Positions 1 through 9,378 of a stretch of 64,000 bases of DNA are shown piece by piece. The stretch is taken from assembly GCF_028609885.1 (NCBI RefSeq), contig NZ_CP063195.1, positions 868,001 through 932,000 on the forward strand, in the 5' to 3' direction. The notes under the pieces were generated by a model. It worked only from the letters and a program-made list of their open reading frames with translations, ran no database searches and was not told the origin of the DNA. The first letter of the stretch is position 1. Each line of letters opens with the position of its first letter. The stretch is from Corynebacterium jeikeium (GTDB lineage Bacteria > Actinomycetota > Actinomycetes > Mycobacteriales > Mycobacteriaceae). Made by a program: the position numbers and the translations under genes.

Positions 1-745
1 TAGGGCGCTCAACCATGTTGTGGACGCCTACACCAAGAAGGCGGGCAAGTCGCGCCCCATCCACCCGGAATACGTGGCCGATACGATCGACCGTCTGGCG
101 GCCGAGGATGCCGTCTTCACCATCGATACCGGTATGTGCAACGTCTGGGGTGCCCGTTACATCACGCCGAACGGCAAGCGCCAGGAAATCGGCTCCTTCC
201 GACACGGCACCATGGCTAACGCACTGCCGCAGGCACTGGGTGCGCAGGCTGCGGACCGTGACCGTCAGGTGATCTCCTTCTCCGGCGACGGCGGCCTGGG
301 AATGCTCATGGGTGAGCTGCTCACCGCCAAGTTGCACGACCTGCCGGTGAACATCGTGGTCTTCAACAACTCCTCGCTGGGCATGGTGAAGCTGGAAATG
401 ATGGTTGCCGGCCTGCCGGAGCACGAAACCGACCACGAGCACGTGAACTTTGCAAAGATTGCCGACGCGATTGGCATCAAGGCGATCCGCATCGAGGATC
501 CGGCGGACGTAGAAAGCGGTATTAAGGAGGCCCTGGCTTACGACGGTCCGGTGCTGGTGGATGTGGTTACCGACCCGAACGCCCTGAGCCTGCCGCCGAA
601 CATCACCTGGGAAATGATGATGGGCTTCTCCCGTTCCGCAACCCGCACCGTATTCGAAGGCGGCGTGGGGCGCATGGTGGACTTGGCCCGCGCAAACCTG
701 CGCAACATTGGCGGAGCCGGCGTAATCGAAATGAACAAGTTCTAG
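1..745 (+). CDS. poxB: Pyruvate:quinone oxidoreductase (pyruvate oxidase), C-terminal part
   Basis: This is the last ~247 codons of a thiamine-diphosphate enzyme; the frame is open to the left edge, so the N-terminus lies outside the window. The TPP-binding motif is visible as GDGGLGM followed about 25 residues later by NNSSLGMVK, and the tail carries the PP-domain segment DPNALSLPPN typical of PoxB. The family oxidises pyruvate to acetate and CO2 at the inner membrane face and passes electrons to menaquinone, which feeds the bc1-aa3 chain encoded just downstream. In C. glutamicum, as I recall, ltsA rather than poxB stands before ctaC, so this neighbourhood may be lineage-specific. Acetolactate synthase is a more distant alternative; the C-terminal sequence favours PoxB. 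Confidence 0.85.
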   Translation, partial: RALNHVVDAYTKKAGKSRPIHPEYVADTIDRLAAEDAVFTIDTGMCNVWGARYITPNGKRQEIGSFRHGTMANALPQALGAQAADRDRQVISFSGDGGLGMLMGELLTAKLHDLPVNIVVFNNSSLGMVKLEMMVAGLPEHETDHEHVNFAKIADAIGIKAIRIEDPADVESGIKEALAYDGPVLVDVVTDPNALSLPPNITWEMMMGFSRSATRTVFEGGVGRMVDLARANLRNIGGAGVIEMNKF

Positions 746-862
746 CTCCCGCCTAACCCGTGTGGGGGCAATGTGGGGAGCGAGCAACCCCGAAAAGGGA
801 AAATCCCGTTCCGCGATGGTGGCAATGTCCTGTCAATGGTCTAAGGTTCTTTAAGTGAAGTG

Positions 863-923
863 GTTGTAGGTCTATCTATCGCGCGCGAACTGCAGGCGCG
901 TGACAGACCCTCAGACCTACAAC
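863..923 (+). promoter_or_regulatory. Long inverted repeat in the ctaC leader
   Basis: An 11-bp arm GTTGTAGGTCT (863-873) is matched exactly by AGACCTACAAC (913-923), and the 39-nt loop contains a second GC-rich pairing (CGCGC near 882 with GGCGCG near 896). It ends 35 nt before the ctaC start, so it would lie in the 5' leader if transcription starts upstream. Whether it is an RNA structure or a protein site cannot be told from sequence. Confidence 0.5.
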
Positions 924-958
924 GCCAAGTGACGTGTGAATGAGGAAGGCAAACTCGC

Positions 959-2068
959 GTGGAACAGCGAAATAAGCACGGTTTGACTCGCCGTATTGGC
1001 CTCGCCGGTGTACTGGGTCTAGCTGGCCTAGTTCTTTCCGGCTGTACTGTCGCCCCGCCGGAGAACGGTTTCTTTAACTTCTTGCGCATGGGCTGGCCGA
1101 AGGGCATCACCCCGGAGTCCAAGGAAATGGGCAACCTGTGGGTTTGGGTCTGGGTCGTCGCCTGGATCATCGGCCTCATCATGTGGGTGCTGCTGTTCGT
1201 GAACATGGGTAGGTCTAGCGCCAAGAAGGCCGAGAAGCGCGGCGAGGACGAGTTCCCGCGCCAGACCGGCTACAACGTTCCGTTGGAGCTGGTTCTGACC
1301 ACCCTGCCGGTTCTGATCGTCTGTGGCCTGTTCTTCTTCAACGTTCAGGCGCAGGACCGCGCAACGGCTCTGGACAAGGATCCGAAGGTCGTTGTCGACG
1401 TGACCGGCTACCAGTGGAACTGGAAGTTCGGCTACCACGAGGTGGCTGCGGAGCTGAACGGTGGCCAGGAGTACAAGGGCGTTGACAAGGAAGCTCAGGC
1501 TCGTGCAGAAGAATCCAAGAAGCCGGAGGAGAAGCTGGACAAGCACGGCCACCAGGTTCCGGGCCCGATCCACGGCAAGTCCAAGGATGACCTCAGCTAC
1601 CTGAACTACAACAAGATCGAGACTGTGGGCACCACCCAGGAGATCCCGGTTCTGGTTGTTCCGTCCGGCACCCCGATCGAGTTCAATCTGGCCTCCGCCG
1701 ACGTTGTTCACTCCTTCTGGATTCCGGAGTTCCTGTTCAAGCGCGACGTGTTCCCGCACCCGAGCGAGAACCGTTCTGAGCGTCGCTTCCAGGTTGAGTC
1801 CATCGACGAGGAAGGCGCATTCGTTGGCCGCTGTGCTGAGATGTGCGGTACCTACCACGCAATGATGAACTTCGAGCTGCGCGTTGTCTCCCCGGAGAAG
1901 TTCGAGCAGTACATCAAGTTCCGTCAGGACAACCCGGAGGCTCCGAACTCTGAGGCTCTGAAGGCCATCGGCGAGGAAGGCTACGCAACCTCCACCCACC
2001 CGTTCGAGTCTGACCGCACCGGTACCCGTTCTCCGGGTGAGAACTACAAGGACCGCAACGCCGCTTAA
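959..2068 (+). CDS. ctaC: Cytochrome c oxidase subunit II (aa3 type)
   Basis: Subunit II of the aa3 cytochrome c oxidase, which accepts electrons at the CuA centre on the outer face of the membrane. The product (369 aa) starts with a lipoprotein signal (lipobox LSGC, Cys29), then two transmembrane helices. The CuA motif CAEMCGTYH is present (C292, C296, H300). Between them is a charged insert around residues 160-220, as in other actinobacterial CtaC proteins, thought to contact the bc1 partner. The GTG start at 959 is chosen because it yields the intact lipoprotein signal and has AGGAAGG upstream. ctaF follows after 42 nt, so the two are probably co-transcribed. Subunit I (ctaD) is not in this window. 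Confidence 0.96.
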   Translation: MEQRNKHGLTRRIGLAGVLGLAGLVLSGCTVAPPENGFFNFLRMGWPKGITPESKEMGNLWVWVWVVAWIIGLIMWVLLFVNMGRSSAKKAEKRGEDEFPRQTGYNVPLELVLTTLPVLIVCGLFFFNVQAQDRATALDKDPKVVVDVTGYQWNWKFGYHEVAAELNGGQEYKGVDKEAQARAEESKKPEEKLDKHGHQVPGPIHGKSKDDLSYLNYNKIETVGTTQEIPVLVVPSGTPIEFNLASADVVHSFWIPEFLFKRDVFPHPSENRSERRFQVESIDEEGAFVGRCAEMCGTYHAMMNFELRVVSPEKFEQYIKFRQDNPEAPNSEALKAIGEEGYATSTHPFESDRTGTRSPGENYKDRNAA

Positions 2069-2110
2069 TGAGCGGAGCGCTAAGGCTAATTAAGGAAGAG
2101 AGATAGGCAA

Positions 2111-2542
2111 ATGAACTCTGGTGCAAAGCTTTTCTACGGCATCGGTACCTTCTTCGTTGTGGTCACGGTGTTCTACTTCATCGTCACCTCCTCCGTGAAG
2201 GACTCCGGCAACGTCATGGGTGTTGAGTGGGCTGGTGGCACCGGCCTGGTCATGGCCACCCTCCTGGCCTTCATGCTCGCGGGCTACCTTCACCTGACCG
2301 CCTCCAAGACCGACATCGGCCCGGACGACTGGGAAGAGGCAGAGATCGAGGACGGCGCTGGTGTGCTGGGCTTCTTCTCCGCAAGCTCCATCTGGCCGTT
2401 CTGGATGACCGTCTCCATCGTTGTAATGGGTGCCGGCCTGGCCTGGTGGCACCTGTGGCTGGTCGCCTTCGGCGCCGTCATGCTGATCTGGGCCACCACG
2501 ATGCTGAACCTGCAGTACGGTCTGCCGCCGGAGAAGCACTAA
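2111..2542 (+). CDS. ctaF: Cytochrome c oxidase subunit IV, actinobacterial type
   Basis: A 143-aa membrane protein with four predicted hydrophobic helices, matching the CtaF subunit found in Actinobacteria immediately after ctaC. It is a structural subunit of the aa3 oxidase and has no redox centre of its own. A purine-rich stretch (AAGGAAGAGAGA) precedes the ATG. A strong terminator follows directly, so ctaC-ctaF form a closed two-gene unit. Confidence 0.93.
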   Translation: MNSGAKLFYGIGTFFVVVTVFYFIVTSSVKDSGNVMGVEWAGGTGLVMATLLAFMLAGYLHLTASKTDIGPDDWEEAEIEDGAGVLGFFSASSIWPFWMTVSIVVMGAGLAWWHLWLVAFGAVMLIWATTMLNLQYGLPPEKH

Positions 2543-2560
2543 ACTTCACACTTCACTAAA

Positions 2561-2613
2561 AACTCCCCCTCCGCCCAACTTGAAGATTGGGCTCGGAGGG
2601 GGAGTTCTTCTTC
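2561..2613. terminator. Intrinsic terminator between ctaF and trpD
   Basis: The stem AACTCCCCCTCCGCCCAA (2561-2578) pairs with 2587-2606 across an 8-nt loop, with one bulge, and is followed by a T-rich run. It lies between two converging genes and has A residues on the other side, so it may serve both strands. Confidence 0.9.
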
Positions 2614-2643
2614 TATTTGGTGACGCCTTCAGGCGCCACCTGG

Positions 2644-3747
2644 CTAGAACTCTTTGCCTACGATCTTTTCCATCTGCTTAAGAGCGGCACCGGATTCCAG
2701 TGCCTCGCGGGCGATCTGCACCTGCTCGCGCAGCGTCTCCTGGAAGCCGTTCTCCTCCCAGCCCCGCACAGCCGTCAGGGCGCCGGCGGCATTGATCAAG
2801 ACAGCATCCTTGATTGCGCCGGAAATTTCGCCCTTCATCAGACGCACAGCCACGTCCGCGTTGTACTCTGCGTCGCCACCGACCAGGCTGCCGTCTTCGT
2901 AGAAGTCGAGGCCGACATTGCGAGGGTTAATGACTTCCTCGCCGGTGCGGCCTGCGGCGTCCACAGTCACGACCTCGGTAGGAGTACACACAGAGATTTC
3001 GTCCATACCGTCCATCCCTCGCACCACGAGAACCCGGCTGCCTTGGTGTGCAAACGCGCCGCCCATGATTGGCATGAACTCCTTAAACGCGCAACCGATC
3101 AGGCCGAACTTCGGGTAAGCGGGGTTTGTCATGGGACCCAGCAGGTTAAAGATGGTGGGGGCGCCCAACTGGCTGCGTACCGGGCCGGCAAAGCGCATCG
3201 CCGGGTGGTATGTCTTAGCGAACATGAAAGCGAAGCCAGTGTCGTGAGCATCCTGTCGGATGTCCTCGGGTGAGCGCTCAATGTCCAGGCCTAGAGCCTC
3301 CAGCATGTCGGCACCGCCACACTTGGAGCTGGCAGCGCGGTTGCCGTGCTTAACCACCGGCACGCCCGCGGCGCTGACCACGAAGGAAGCCATGGTGGAG
3401 ATATTTACCGTGTGGTGGCCATCGCCGCCCGTGCCCACGATGTCCACGCAGTTCGGCACGTCTGAGAAGTCCACGGGGGTGGCGAAACTAGTCATGGTCT
3501 CGGCTGCGGCTGCAAGCTCTGCGGCAGTGATGCCGCGGACCCGGATGCCGAAAGCGAAAGCGGCGATCTGTGCGTCGGTAGCATTGCCCTCCATGATCTC
3601 GTTCATCGCCCAGCGGACCTGAGCCTCACTGAGCTCCTGGCCGTTGCCGAGGCGCCCAAGCAGACCCGGCCACGTGAAATAGCTTGGTGGTAGCTGCTCG
3701 GGCTTGAGGCCACTGGTTTCTACGGATCGTGGGGTAGTGGGGGACAT
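2644..3747 (-). CDS. trpD: Anthranilate phosphoribosyltransferase
   Basis: Transfers phosphoribose from PRPP to anthranilate, the second step of the tryptophan branch. The 367-aa product shows the phosphoribosyltransferase signature GTGGDGHHTVNIST and the downstream KHGNRAASSKCGGAD segment, with a normal two-domain length. I place the start at the ATG at 3747 (MSPTTPRS), which has GAGAGG 12 nt upstream; an in-frame extension to 3834 exists but looks unlike the family. The gene stands alone, opposite to the respiratory genes, next to ctaE. The same trpD-ctaE-qcrCAB adjacency is known in M. tuberculosis (Rv2192c-Rv2196). It may be the only trpD or a second copy beside a trp operon elsewhere; this cannot be decided here. 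Confidence 0.9.
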   Translation of the reverse strand: MSPTTPRSVETSGLKPEQLPPSYFTWPGLLGRLGNGQELSEAQVRWAMNEIMEGNATDAQIAAFAFGIRVRGITAAELAAAAETMTSFATPVDFSDVPNCVDIVGTGGDGHHTVNISTMASFVVSAAGVPVVKHGNRAASSKCGGADMLEALGLDIERSPEDIRQDAHDTGFAFMFAKTYHPAMRFAGPVRSQLGAPTIFNLLGPMTNPAYPKFGLIGCAFKEFMPIMGGAFAHQGSRVLVVRGMDGMDEISVCTPTEVVTVDAAGRTGEEVINPRNVGLDFYEDGSLVGGDAEYNADVAVRLMKGEISGAIKDAVLINAAGALTAVRGWEENGFQETLREQVQIAREALESGAALKQMEKIVGKEF

Positions 3748-4169
3748 GATTGCTTTGACGCACCTCTCTGTCAGGTCTGTCGGGGGAATAGTGCCTAAAA
3801 GGCACGGCACAGTGGCTGCTGGAAGTTCAGGCAACTGTACTTACCAGTCTATTAGGTGAGCTGGAATGCATGTCTCTTTAGGGATTTGCACCAAAAGGTT
3901 TCCGTTCCTGGAGGTTCCTACGGGGGTGGGAGGGGTGGCATCTGGTTAGCCCCGTAGTGGGGTGGCTCGCGTGTCAGCCCTTGACGGAAGTGTGTTTTGA
4001 CCTGTCGTTATGTGTCCCGTCGGATGCTGTTAGAGAAAAGTTCCCGCTAACCCCTTACGGGGTGGGTTTCCAGGATAATCCAAGGATTTACCTGCGATTT
4101 TACAGATTGCTTCCAGAAAACCCCCGAAGTGAATCGACTATCGGGCTCTAAACGGCCATACTGTTATGC
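3748..4169. other. Intergenic region between divergent trpD and ctaE
   Basis: About 420 bp without a convincing gene. It holds two short GC-rich inverted repeats, CCCCGTAGTGGGG near 3951 and CCCCTTACGGGG near 4052, and the promoter regions of both flanking genes. A 64-codon open frame at 3957-4151 has no start context or recognisable sequence and is not called. Confidence 0.5.
4159..4164 (+). promoter_or_regulatory. -10 element of ctaE, probably leaderless
   Basis: TACTGT fits the corynebacterial TANNNT -10 pattern and ends 5 nt before the ctaE GTG. No ribosome-binding site precedes the start, so the transcript probably begins at or next to the start codon. Confidence 0.5.
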
Positions 4170-4781
4170 GTGACGAGCGCAGTTGAAAACCCAGGTATGG
4201 CAGCACCACAACGTGTTGCGACACTGAACCGACCGAACATGGTCAGTGTCGGCACGATTGTGTTCCTGTCTCAGGAATTGATGTTTTTCGCTGGCCTGTT
4301 CGCGATGTACTTCGTGTCCAAGGCCAACTCTGGCGGCAATTGGCCGTCTGAGCCTACCGAGCTGAACGTGCCCTTTGCGGCGACGATCACGGTCATCCTG
4401 ATCAGTTCTTCGTTCACTGCTCAGTGGGGCGTCTTCGCGGCGGAAAGGGGTGACGTCTTCGCGCTTCGCAAGTGGTACGCATTGTCCGCGCTGCTGGGAA
4501 CCATCTTCCTCATCGGCCAGGGCTACGAGTACGTCCACTTGGTGCAGCACGGGACCACCATCCCTGGCTCCGTCTACGGATCGGTCTTCTTCATCACGAC
4601 AGGCTTCCACGGCGCGCACGTGCTCGCCGGTGTTATCGCCTTCCTCGTGGTGCTGCTGAGGACCGCGAAGTCGAAGTTCACCCCGGCACAGGCTACCGCC
4701 GCCGTCGTTGTGTCTTACTACTGGCACTTCGTCGACGTCGTGTGGATCGGCCTGTGGATCACCATTTACTTCATTCAGTAG
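4170..4781 (+). CDS. ctaE: Cytochrome c oxidase subunit III
   Basis: A 203-aa five-helix subunit III of the aa3 oxidase, which supports proton uptake and stability of the enzyme. The family segments [21 protein letters not shown] near the N-terminus and the histidine-rich FHGAHVLAG and [10 protein letters not shown] are all present. The GTG at 4170 gives the N-terminus [15 protein letters not shown], close to the C. glutamicum protein. The gene is the first of the ctaE-qcrCAB cluster, separated from qcrC by 85 nt that contain a hairpin. Confidence 0.95.
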   Translation: MTSAVENPGMAAPQRVATLNRPNMVSVGTIVFLSQELMFFAGLFAMYFVSKANSGGNWPSEPTELNVPFAATITVILISSSFTAQWGVFAAERGDVFALRKWYALSALLGTIFLIGQGYEYVHLVQHGTTIPGSVYGSVFFITTGFHGAHVLAGVIAFLVVLLRTAKSKFTPAQATAAVVVSYYWHFVDVVWIGLWITIYFIQ

Positions 4782-4825
4782 GCCGGCCAGGCCGGTTCTT
4801 CTCCTGTAGAAGAGAGTCGGCCTAC
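4778..4825 (+). promoter_or_regulatory. Hairpin overlapping the ctaE stop codon
   Basis: GTAGGCCG (4778-4785) pairs with CGGCCTAC (4818-4825), and TCTTCT pairs with AGAAGA inside it. There is no T-tract, so it is more likely an mRNA processing or stability structure between ctaE and qcrC than a full terminator. Confidence 0.5.
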
Positions 4826-4866
4826 AGCCCATCGCAATTCCATTGACTAGCAAATAAGGGAACAAG

Positions 4867-5766
4867 ATGGATATCAACTCCACCAACGCAACCACGGAGC
4901 AAGTCTCCAGTGGTTCGAAGGGCAGTGCCGCCAAGGCACGCCGCCGCCGGAAGGTCCGCAAGGCCTTCGCCGGCGCGTTGGCATTGCTGTTCGCGCTTAC
5001 GGGCGCGGGCTTGCTCGCCAACGCATTGACCCCTGATGCGCAGAACGCAGTTGCCGAGCAGAACTCGGAAGAGCTGGCGCAGCAGGGTAAGGAAATTTAC
5101 GAGGTTGCTTGTATCACCTGTCACGGTGGCAACCTGCAGGGCGTTAAGGATCGCGGTCCTTCCCTGATTGGTGTCGGTGAAGGCGCCGTGTACTTCCAGG
5201 TACACTCCGGCCGCATGCCGATGCTGCGCAACGAGGCACAGGCCAAGCGTAAGCCTCCGCGCTACTCCGAGCAGCAGGCTCTGGCGCTGGCAGCATATGT
5301 CAACGCTAATGGCGGCGGCCCGAGCATCGTCCGCGATGCTAACGGCGAGATTGCAATGGAGTCCCTGCGTGGTGCCAACAACAAGGATGGCGAGATTGAC
5401 CCGGCAGACGTTGCCCGTGGTTCCGATCTGTTCCGCCTGAACTGTGCATCTTGCCACAACTTCACCGGTAAGGGTGGCGCACTCTCCAGTGGTAAGTACG
5501 CACCGCCGCTGGGCCCTGCTAACGAGCAGGAGATCTACCAGGCTATGCTGACCGGCCCGCAAAACATGCCAAAGTTCTCCGATCGCCAGCTGACGGCTGA
5601 CGAGAAGAAGGACATCATTGCCTACATCAAGTCGGCCAAGGAATCCCCGAACCCGGGTGGCTTCGGTCTGGGCGGTATCGGCCCGGTGACTGAGGGCATG
5701 GTCATGTGGTTTATCGGCATCGTGGTTCTCGTTGCCTTCGCTATGTGGATTGGATCGCGGTCATGA
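4867..5766 (+). CDS. qcrC: Menaquinol-cytochrome c reductase, diheme cytochrome c1 subunit
   Basis: Cytochrome cc1 of the bc1-aa3 supercomplex, carrying two covalent c-type hemes so that electrons reach CtaC without a soluble cytochrome c. The 299-aa product has a basic N-terminus and an anchor helix at about 33-53, two heme sites CITCH (82-86) and CASCH (193-197), and a C-terminal helix near 276-296. The diheme form is typical of Actinobacteria. The stop codon overlaps the qcrA start (ATGA), pointing to translational coupling in a qcrCAB operon. Confidence 0.97.
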   Translation: MDINSTNATTEQVSSGSKGSAAKARRRRKVRKAFAGALALLFALTGAGLLANALTPDAQNAVAEQNSEELAQQGKEIYEVACITCHGGNLQGVKDRGPSLIGVGEGAVYFQVHSGRMPMLRNEAQAKRKPPRYSEQQALALAAYVNANGGGPSIVRDANGEIAMESLRGANNKDGEIDPADVARGSDLFRLNCASCHNFTGKGGALSSGKYAPPLGPANEQEIYQAMLTGPQNMPKFSDRQLTADEKKDIIAYIKSAKESPNPGGFGLGGIGPVTEGMVMWFIGIVVLVAFAMWIGSRS

Positions 5767-6968
5767 GTGAGAACAACAAGAAGTACAGCAACGAAGAGCT
5801 GTCGAAGATGAGCAACGACGAGCTGGCCCGCCTGGGTACCGAGCTCGACGGCGTTACGGTTGCGTACCGCAAGGAGCGCTTCCCGATCGCTAACGATCCC
5901 GCTGAGAAGCGCGCGAGCCGCAAGGTGACCATCCTGTTGGCTCTGTCGATCCTGTTCGGCATCGCTTTCATTGGCGTCTACCTGTTCTGGCCCTGGGAGT
6001 ACAAGCACCTAGCTGAAGATGGTGTATGGCTGTACACCATCTACACCCCGCTGCTGGGCATTACCGCCGGCCTGAGCATCACTTTGCTTGGTGCAGCAGT
6101 AGTTGCTTACACCAAGAGCTTCGTTCCGGAAGAGATTTCGGTTCAGACCCGTCACGACGGCCCTTCTGAGGAAGTTGACCGTCGTACCCTGGTTGCTCTG
6201 CTGAACGACTCTTGGAAGACTTCCACCCTGGGGCGCCGCCCGGTCATCGCCGGTCTGGCTGGTACTGGTGCGGTCCTGGCAGGTCTGACCATCGCTTTGC
6301 CGCTGGGCGGCATCGTTAAGAACCCCTGGAAGGCCAAGGCCATGGGTATCCAGGGCGACGGCACCCTCTGGACCACCGGCTGGACGCTGGTGGAGCAGGG
6401 CGAGAAGGTCTACCTCGGTCGCGACACTGGCGCTATCGCTGAAGAGCACGACGGCCACTACAGCACCAAGGGTGTTTCTCGCCTGATCCGTATGCGCCCG
6501 GAGGATCTGGACGCAGCCTCCATGGAGACCGTGTTCCCGCTGACTGAGGATATGGTCAACGATGGTGACAAGTTCGACAAGGACCGCGACGTCTACGAAG
6601 AGCATATGCACTCCATCCACGGCCCGCGTAACTCTGTGATGCTTATCCGTCTGCGCCCGGAGGATGCCGACAAGGCGATCCTGCGTGAGGGCCAGGAGGA
6701 CTTCCACTACGGCGATTACTTCGCTTACTCGAAGATCTGTACTCACATCGGTTGCCCTACGTCCCTGTATGAGCAGCAAACTAACCGCATCCTCTGCCCG
6801 TGCCACCAGTCTCAGTTCGATGCACTGCAGCACGGTAAGCCGATCTTCGGACCGGCAGCTCGCGCCCTGCCTGAGCTGTCGATCTCGGTCGACGAAGAGG
6901 GATACATGTACGCCGACCGTAACTTCATCGAGCCTGTCGGCCCGGCATTCTGGGAGCGTCGTTCATGA
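5763..6968 (+). CDS. qcrA: Menaquinol-cytochrome c reductase, Rieske iron-sulfur subunit
   Basis: The Rieske 2Fe-2S subunit of the bc1 complex (401 aa). Cluster ligands are visible in CTHIGC (C326, H328) and CPCH (C345, H348). Three N-terminal hydrophobic segments, rather than the single anchor of mitochondrial Rieske proteins, are an actinobacterial trait. The ATG at 5763 is chosen because it overlaps the qcrC stop by 4 nt and gives the expected N-terminus; a longer in-frame extension into qcrC from 5706 is unlikely. The stop overlaps qcrB in the same way. Confidence 0.97.
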   Translation: MSENNKKYSNEELSKMSNDELARLGTELDGVTVAYRKERFPIANDPAEKRASRKVTILLALSILFGIAFIGVYLFWPWEYKHLAEDGVWLYTIYTPLLGITAGLSITLLGAAVVAYTKSFVPEEISVQTRHDGPSEEVDRRTLVALLNDSWKTSTLGRRPVIAGLAGTGAVLAGLTIALPLGGIVKNPWKAKAMGIQGDGTLWTTGWTLVEQGEKVYLGRDTGAIAEEHDGHYSTKGVSRLIRMRPEDLDAASMETVFPLTEDMVNDGDKFDKDRDVYEEHMHSIHGPRNSVMLIRLRPEDADKAILREGQEDFHYGDYFAYSKICTHIGCPTSLYEQQTNRILCPCHQSQFDALQHGKPIFGPAARALPELSISVDEEGYMYADRNFIEPVGPAFWERRS

Positions 6969-8599
6969 CCACTAAACAACAGAGCCGCGCTGCTAAAGCG
7001 GCCAATAACATCGACGAGCGGTACACTGCCTCCGGCCTAATCCGCCCGCAAATTAACAAGGTATTCCCGACTCACTGGTCGTTCATGCTCGGTGAGATCG
7101 CGCTGTACTCCTTCATCATTCTGATCCTGTCCGGTGTTTACCTGACGCTGTTCTTCGATCCTTCTATGTCGAAGGTGATCTACGACGGCGCCTACGCACC
7201 GCTCAATGGCGTGGAAATGTCCGCTGCCTACCACACCGCCCTGGACCTTTCGTTCGAGGTTCGCGGTGGCCTGTTTATCCGTCAGGTTCACCACTGGGCT
7301 GCACTGCTGTTCGCGGTGTCCATCATGGTTCACATGATGCGCATCTTCTTCACCGGTGCATTCCGTAAGCCGCGTGAGGCTAACTGGGTTATCGGCTGCG
7401 TCCTGCTGCTGCTGTCTGTAGCAGAGGGCTTCATGGGTTACTCTCTGCCGGACGACCTGCTTTCCGGTGTTGGTCTGCGCATTATGTCCGCCATCATGGT
7501 TGGCCTGCCGGTCATCGGCACCTGGCTGCACTGGATCATGTTCGCTGGCGACTTCCCAGGCGAGATCATCATTCCGCGCCTGTACATCGCCCACGTTCTG
7601 CTGATCCCGGGCATTCTGTTGGCCCTGATCGCTGCCCACCTAGCACTGGTCTGGTACCAGAAGCACACCCAGTTCCCTGGACCGGGTCGTACCGAGAACA
7701 ACGTTGTCGGCGTTCGTATTCTCCCGGTATTCGGCCTGAAGGCTGCTTCCTTCGGTCTGATCACGTTTGGTGTCGTCGCGCTGATGGCTGGTCTTTTCCA
7801 GATCAACGCCATCTGGAACCTGGGCCCGTACAACCCGTCGCAGGTCTCCGCCGGTTCCCAGCCAGATATCTACATGCTGTGGACTGACGGCGCTGCACGT
7901 GTCATGCCTGCATGGGAGCTCTACCTCGGCAACTACACCATCCCAGCCGTGTTCTGGGTTGCCCTGCTGCTGGGTGTGCTGGTTGTACTGCTGTTCGCTT
8001 ACCCGTGGATCGAACAGAAGATGACTGGCGATGACGCCCACCACAACCTGCTGCAGCGTCCGCGCGACGTGCCGGTTCGCACCGCACTGGGTGTCATGGC
8101 ACTGGTCTTCTACGTGCTGCTGACCATCTCCGGCGGTAACGACCTGGTTGCACTGCACTTCACTATCTCGCTGAACCTGATGACCTGGGTGGGCCGTATC
8201 GGCCTGGTGCTGCTGCCGCCGATCGCGTACTTCATCACCTACCACCTGTGCATCTCCCTGCAGCGCAACGACCGCGAGGTTCTGGAGCACGGTATCGAGA
8301 CCGGTACCATTCGCCAGCTGCCTTCCGGTGGCTTCATTGAGGTCCACCAGCCGCTGGGCCCGGTTGACGAGCACGGCCACCCGATTCCGCTGGAGTACCA
8401 GGGTGCTTACGTTCCGAAGACCATGAACGAGCTCGGGGCTGCTGGCCTGCCTGGTCGCGGTGGCTTCTTCTCCCCGGATTCCCCGGAGATTGCAGAGAAG
8501 GCCGAGCGTATCGAGAAGGCCAACCACGCGGAGCAGAAGGAAATGTTCGAGCGACTGAACGAGGAGAACCGTCGTCGCTACGAGGAGCTCGACAAGTAG
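6965..8599 (+). CDS. qcrB: Menaquinol-cytochrome c reductase, cytochrome b subunit
   Basis: Cytochrome b of the bc1 complex, which holds the two b hemes and the menaquinol sites (544 aa). Likely heme-ligand histidines lie in helices II and IV (HH at 109-110, H123, H210, H225). The C-terminal extension of more than 100 polar residues after the last helix is usual for actinobacterial QcrB. It is the last gene of qcrCAB and is followed by a terminator. Confidence 0.97.
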   Translation: MTTKQQSRAAKAANNIDERYTASGLIRPQINKVFPTHWSFMLGEIALYSFIILILSGVYLTLFFDPSMSKVIYDGAYAPLNGVEMSAAYHTALDLSFEVRGGLFIRQVHHWAALLFAVSIMVHMMRIFFTGAFRKPREANWVIGCVLLLLSVAEGFMGYSLPDDLLSGVGLRIMSAIMVGLPVIGTWLHWIMFAGDFPGEIIIPRLYIAHVLLIPGILLALIAAHLALVWYQKHTQFPGPGRTENNVVGVRILPVFGLKAASFGLITFGVVALMAGLFQINAIWNLGPYNPSQVSAGSQPDIYMLWTDGAARVMPAWELYLGNYTIPAVFWVALLLGVLVVLLFAYPWIEQKMTGDDAHHNLLQRPRDVPVRTALGVMALVFYVLLTISGGNDLVALHFTISLNLMTWVGRIGLVLLPPIAYFITYHLCISLQRNDREVLEHGIETGTIRQLPSGGFIEVHQPLGPVDEHGHPIPLEYQGAYVPKTMNELGAAGLPGRGGFFSPDSPEIAEKAERIEKANHAEQKEMFERLNEENRRRYEELDK

Positions 8600-8645
8600 T
8601 CTCCATTCGAGCTAACTCAACTGCTCTCACATAAGGCTCGAGAAG

Positions 8646-8676
8646 ATCCCGTCCACCAACAGGTGGGCGGGATTTT
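8646..8676. terminator. Intrinsic terminator after qcrB
   Basis: ATCCCGTCCACC pairs perfectly with GGTGGGCGGGAT across an AACA loop, followed by a T run. It sits between converging genes qcrB and the exonuclease gene. Confidence 0.92.
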
Positions 8677-8724
8677 TGCTGTATTAGGCCAGGCGGTCGT
8701 TGAAAGGCAATCGAAGGGTGTGGG

Positions 8725-9378
8725 CTATAGCGTTGACAGCGCTCGGAGAACGTCGTACGTCGCCAAAGCGTCGCTCATTGCCCGGTGTAGCGGACGGTGC
8801 GGGATCTTAAGGTATGACGCCACGTTCCCCAGCCTGTAGCGCCCAACAGACTCTCGCGGGATAAGTGTGCGAGAAGCCTCCGCAGTACACACCAGGCGCG
8901 GGGTATAGGGCCGGTTCGCATCAGCAGAATTCTTCAGTTGGGTTCGGAGGATTTCGTGCTGGAGGAAGGAAAAGTCAAAAGAGACGTTATGGCCTACCAA
9001 CCGTGGAGTGCTCTCAAAGCCTAGAGACGTTGACGGCTCCGTTAGAGTGGCGTCCCGTAGGAAGTTCAGCAACTCGGGCATAACCTCGCTGAACGTAGGT
9101 TTGTCCGCCAGTAGTCCGTCGGAGATGCCCGTTAGGTCGGTAATTTCCTGGGGCACGCTGAGATTCGGGTTGAGCAGCGTTGTGTACTTATCCTGCAGCT
9201 CGCCGTTGCGGATGTGTAGGGCAGCGATTTCAATAATGCGCTCTTCCTGCGGGCGGAGACCCGTGGTTTCAAGGTCGATAACAATGCAGTTCTGCAGAGT
9301 CTGTTGGAGGTCTAGACGCACCCTGTTTGCACCGCGGTCTGCAAGTTCTTCTGGCGAGTGGGAGTGGGTAGGGGACAC
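8725..9378 (-). CDS. DEDDh 3'-5' exonuclease, DNA polymerase III epsilon-like
   Basis: A 217-aa single-domain exonuclease of the DnaQ family. The five catalytic residues are readable: D35 and E37 in DLETTGL, D135 in HNVSFDFSFL, H198 and D203 in HRAMSDALATYDV. It lacks any polymerase or UvrC-like extension. The related M. tuberculosis gene Rv2191 occupies the same position between the ctaE-qcr genes and an NlpC/P60 gene but is a longer fusion. Whether this one proofreads, repairs or degrades RNA is not determined by the sequence. Confidence 0.85.
   Translation of the reverse strand: MSPTHSHSPEELADRGANRVRLDLQQTLQNCIVIDLETTGLRPQEERIIEIAALHIRNGELQDKYTTLLNPNLSVPQEITDLTGISDGLLADKPTFSEVMPELLNFLRDATLTEPSTSLGFESTPRLVGHNVSFDFSFLQHEILRTQLKNSADANRPYTPRLVCTAEASRTLIPRESVGRYRLGNVASYLKIPHRPLHRAMSDALATYDVLRALSTL

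Noticed and set aside
1028..1999. A 323-codon open frame antisense to ctaC
   Set aside because: It is a shadow of ctaC, with a Val/Leu-rich composition that follows from GC3 bias.
3957..4151. A 64-codon frame between trpD and ctaE
   Set aside because: No ribosome-binding site and no recognisable sequence; it fills the ctaE promoter region.
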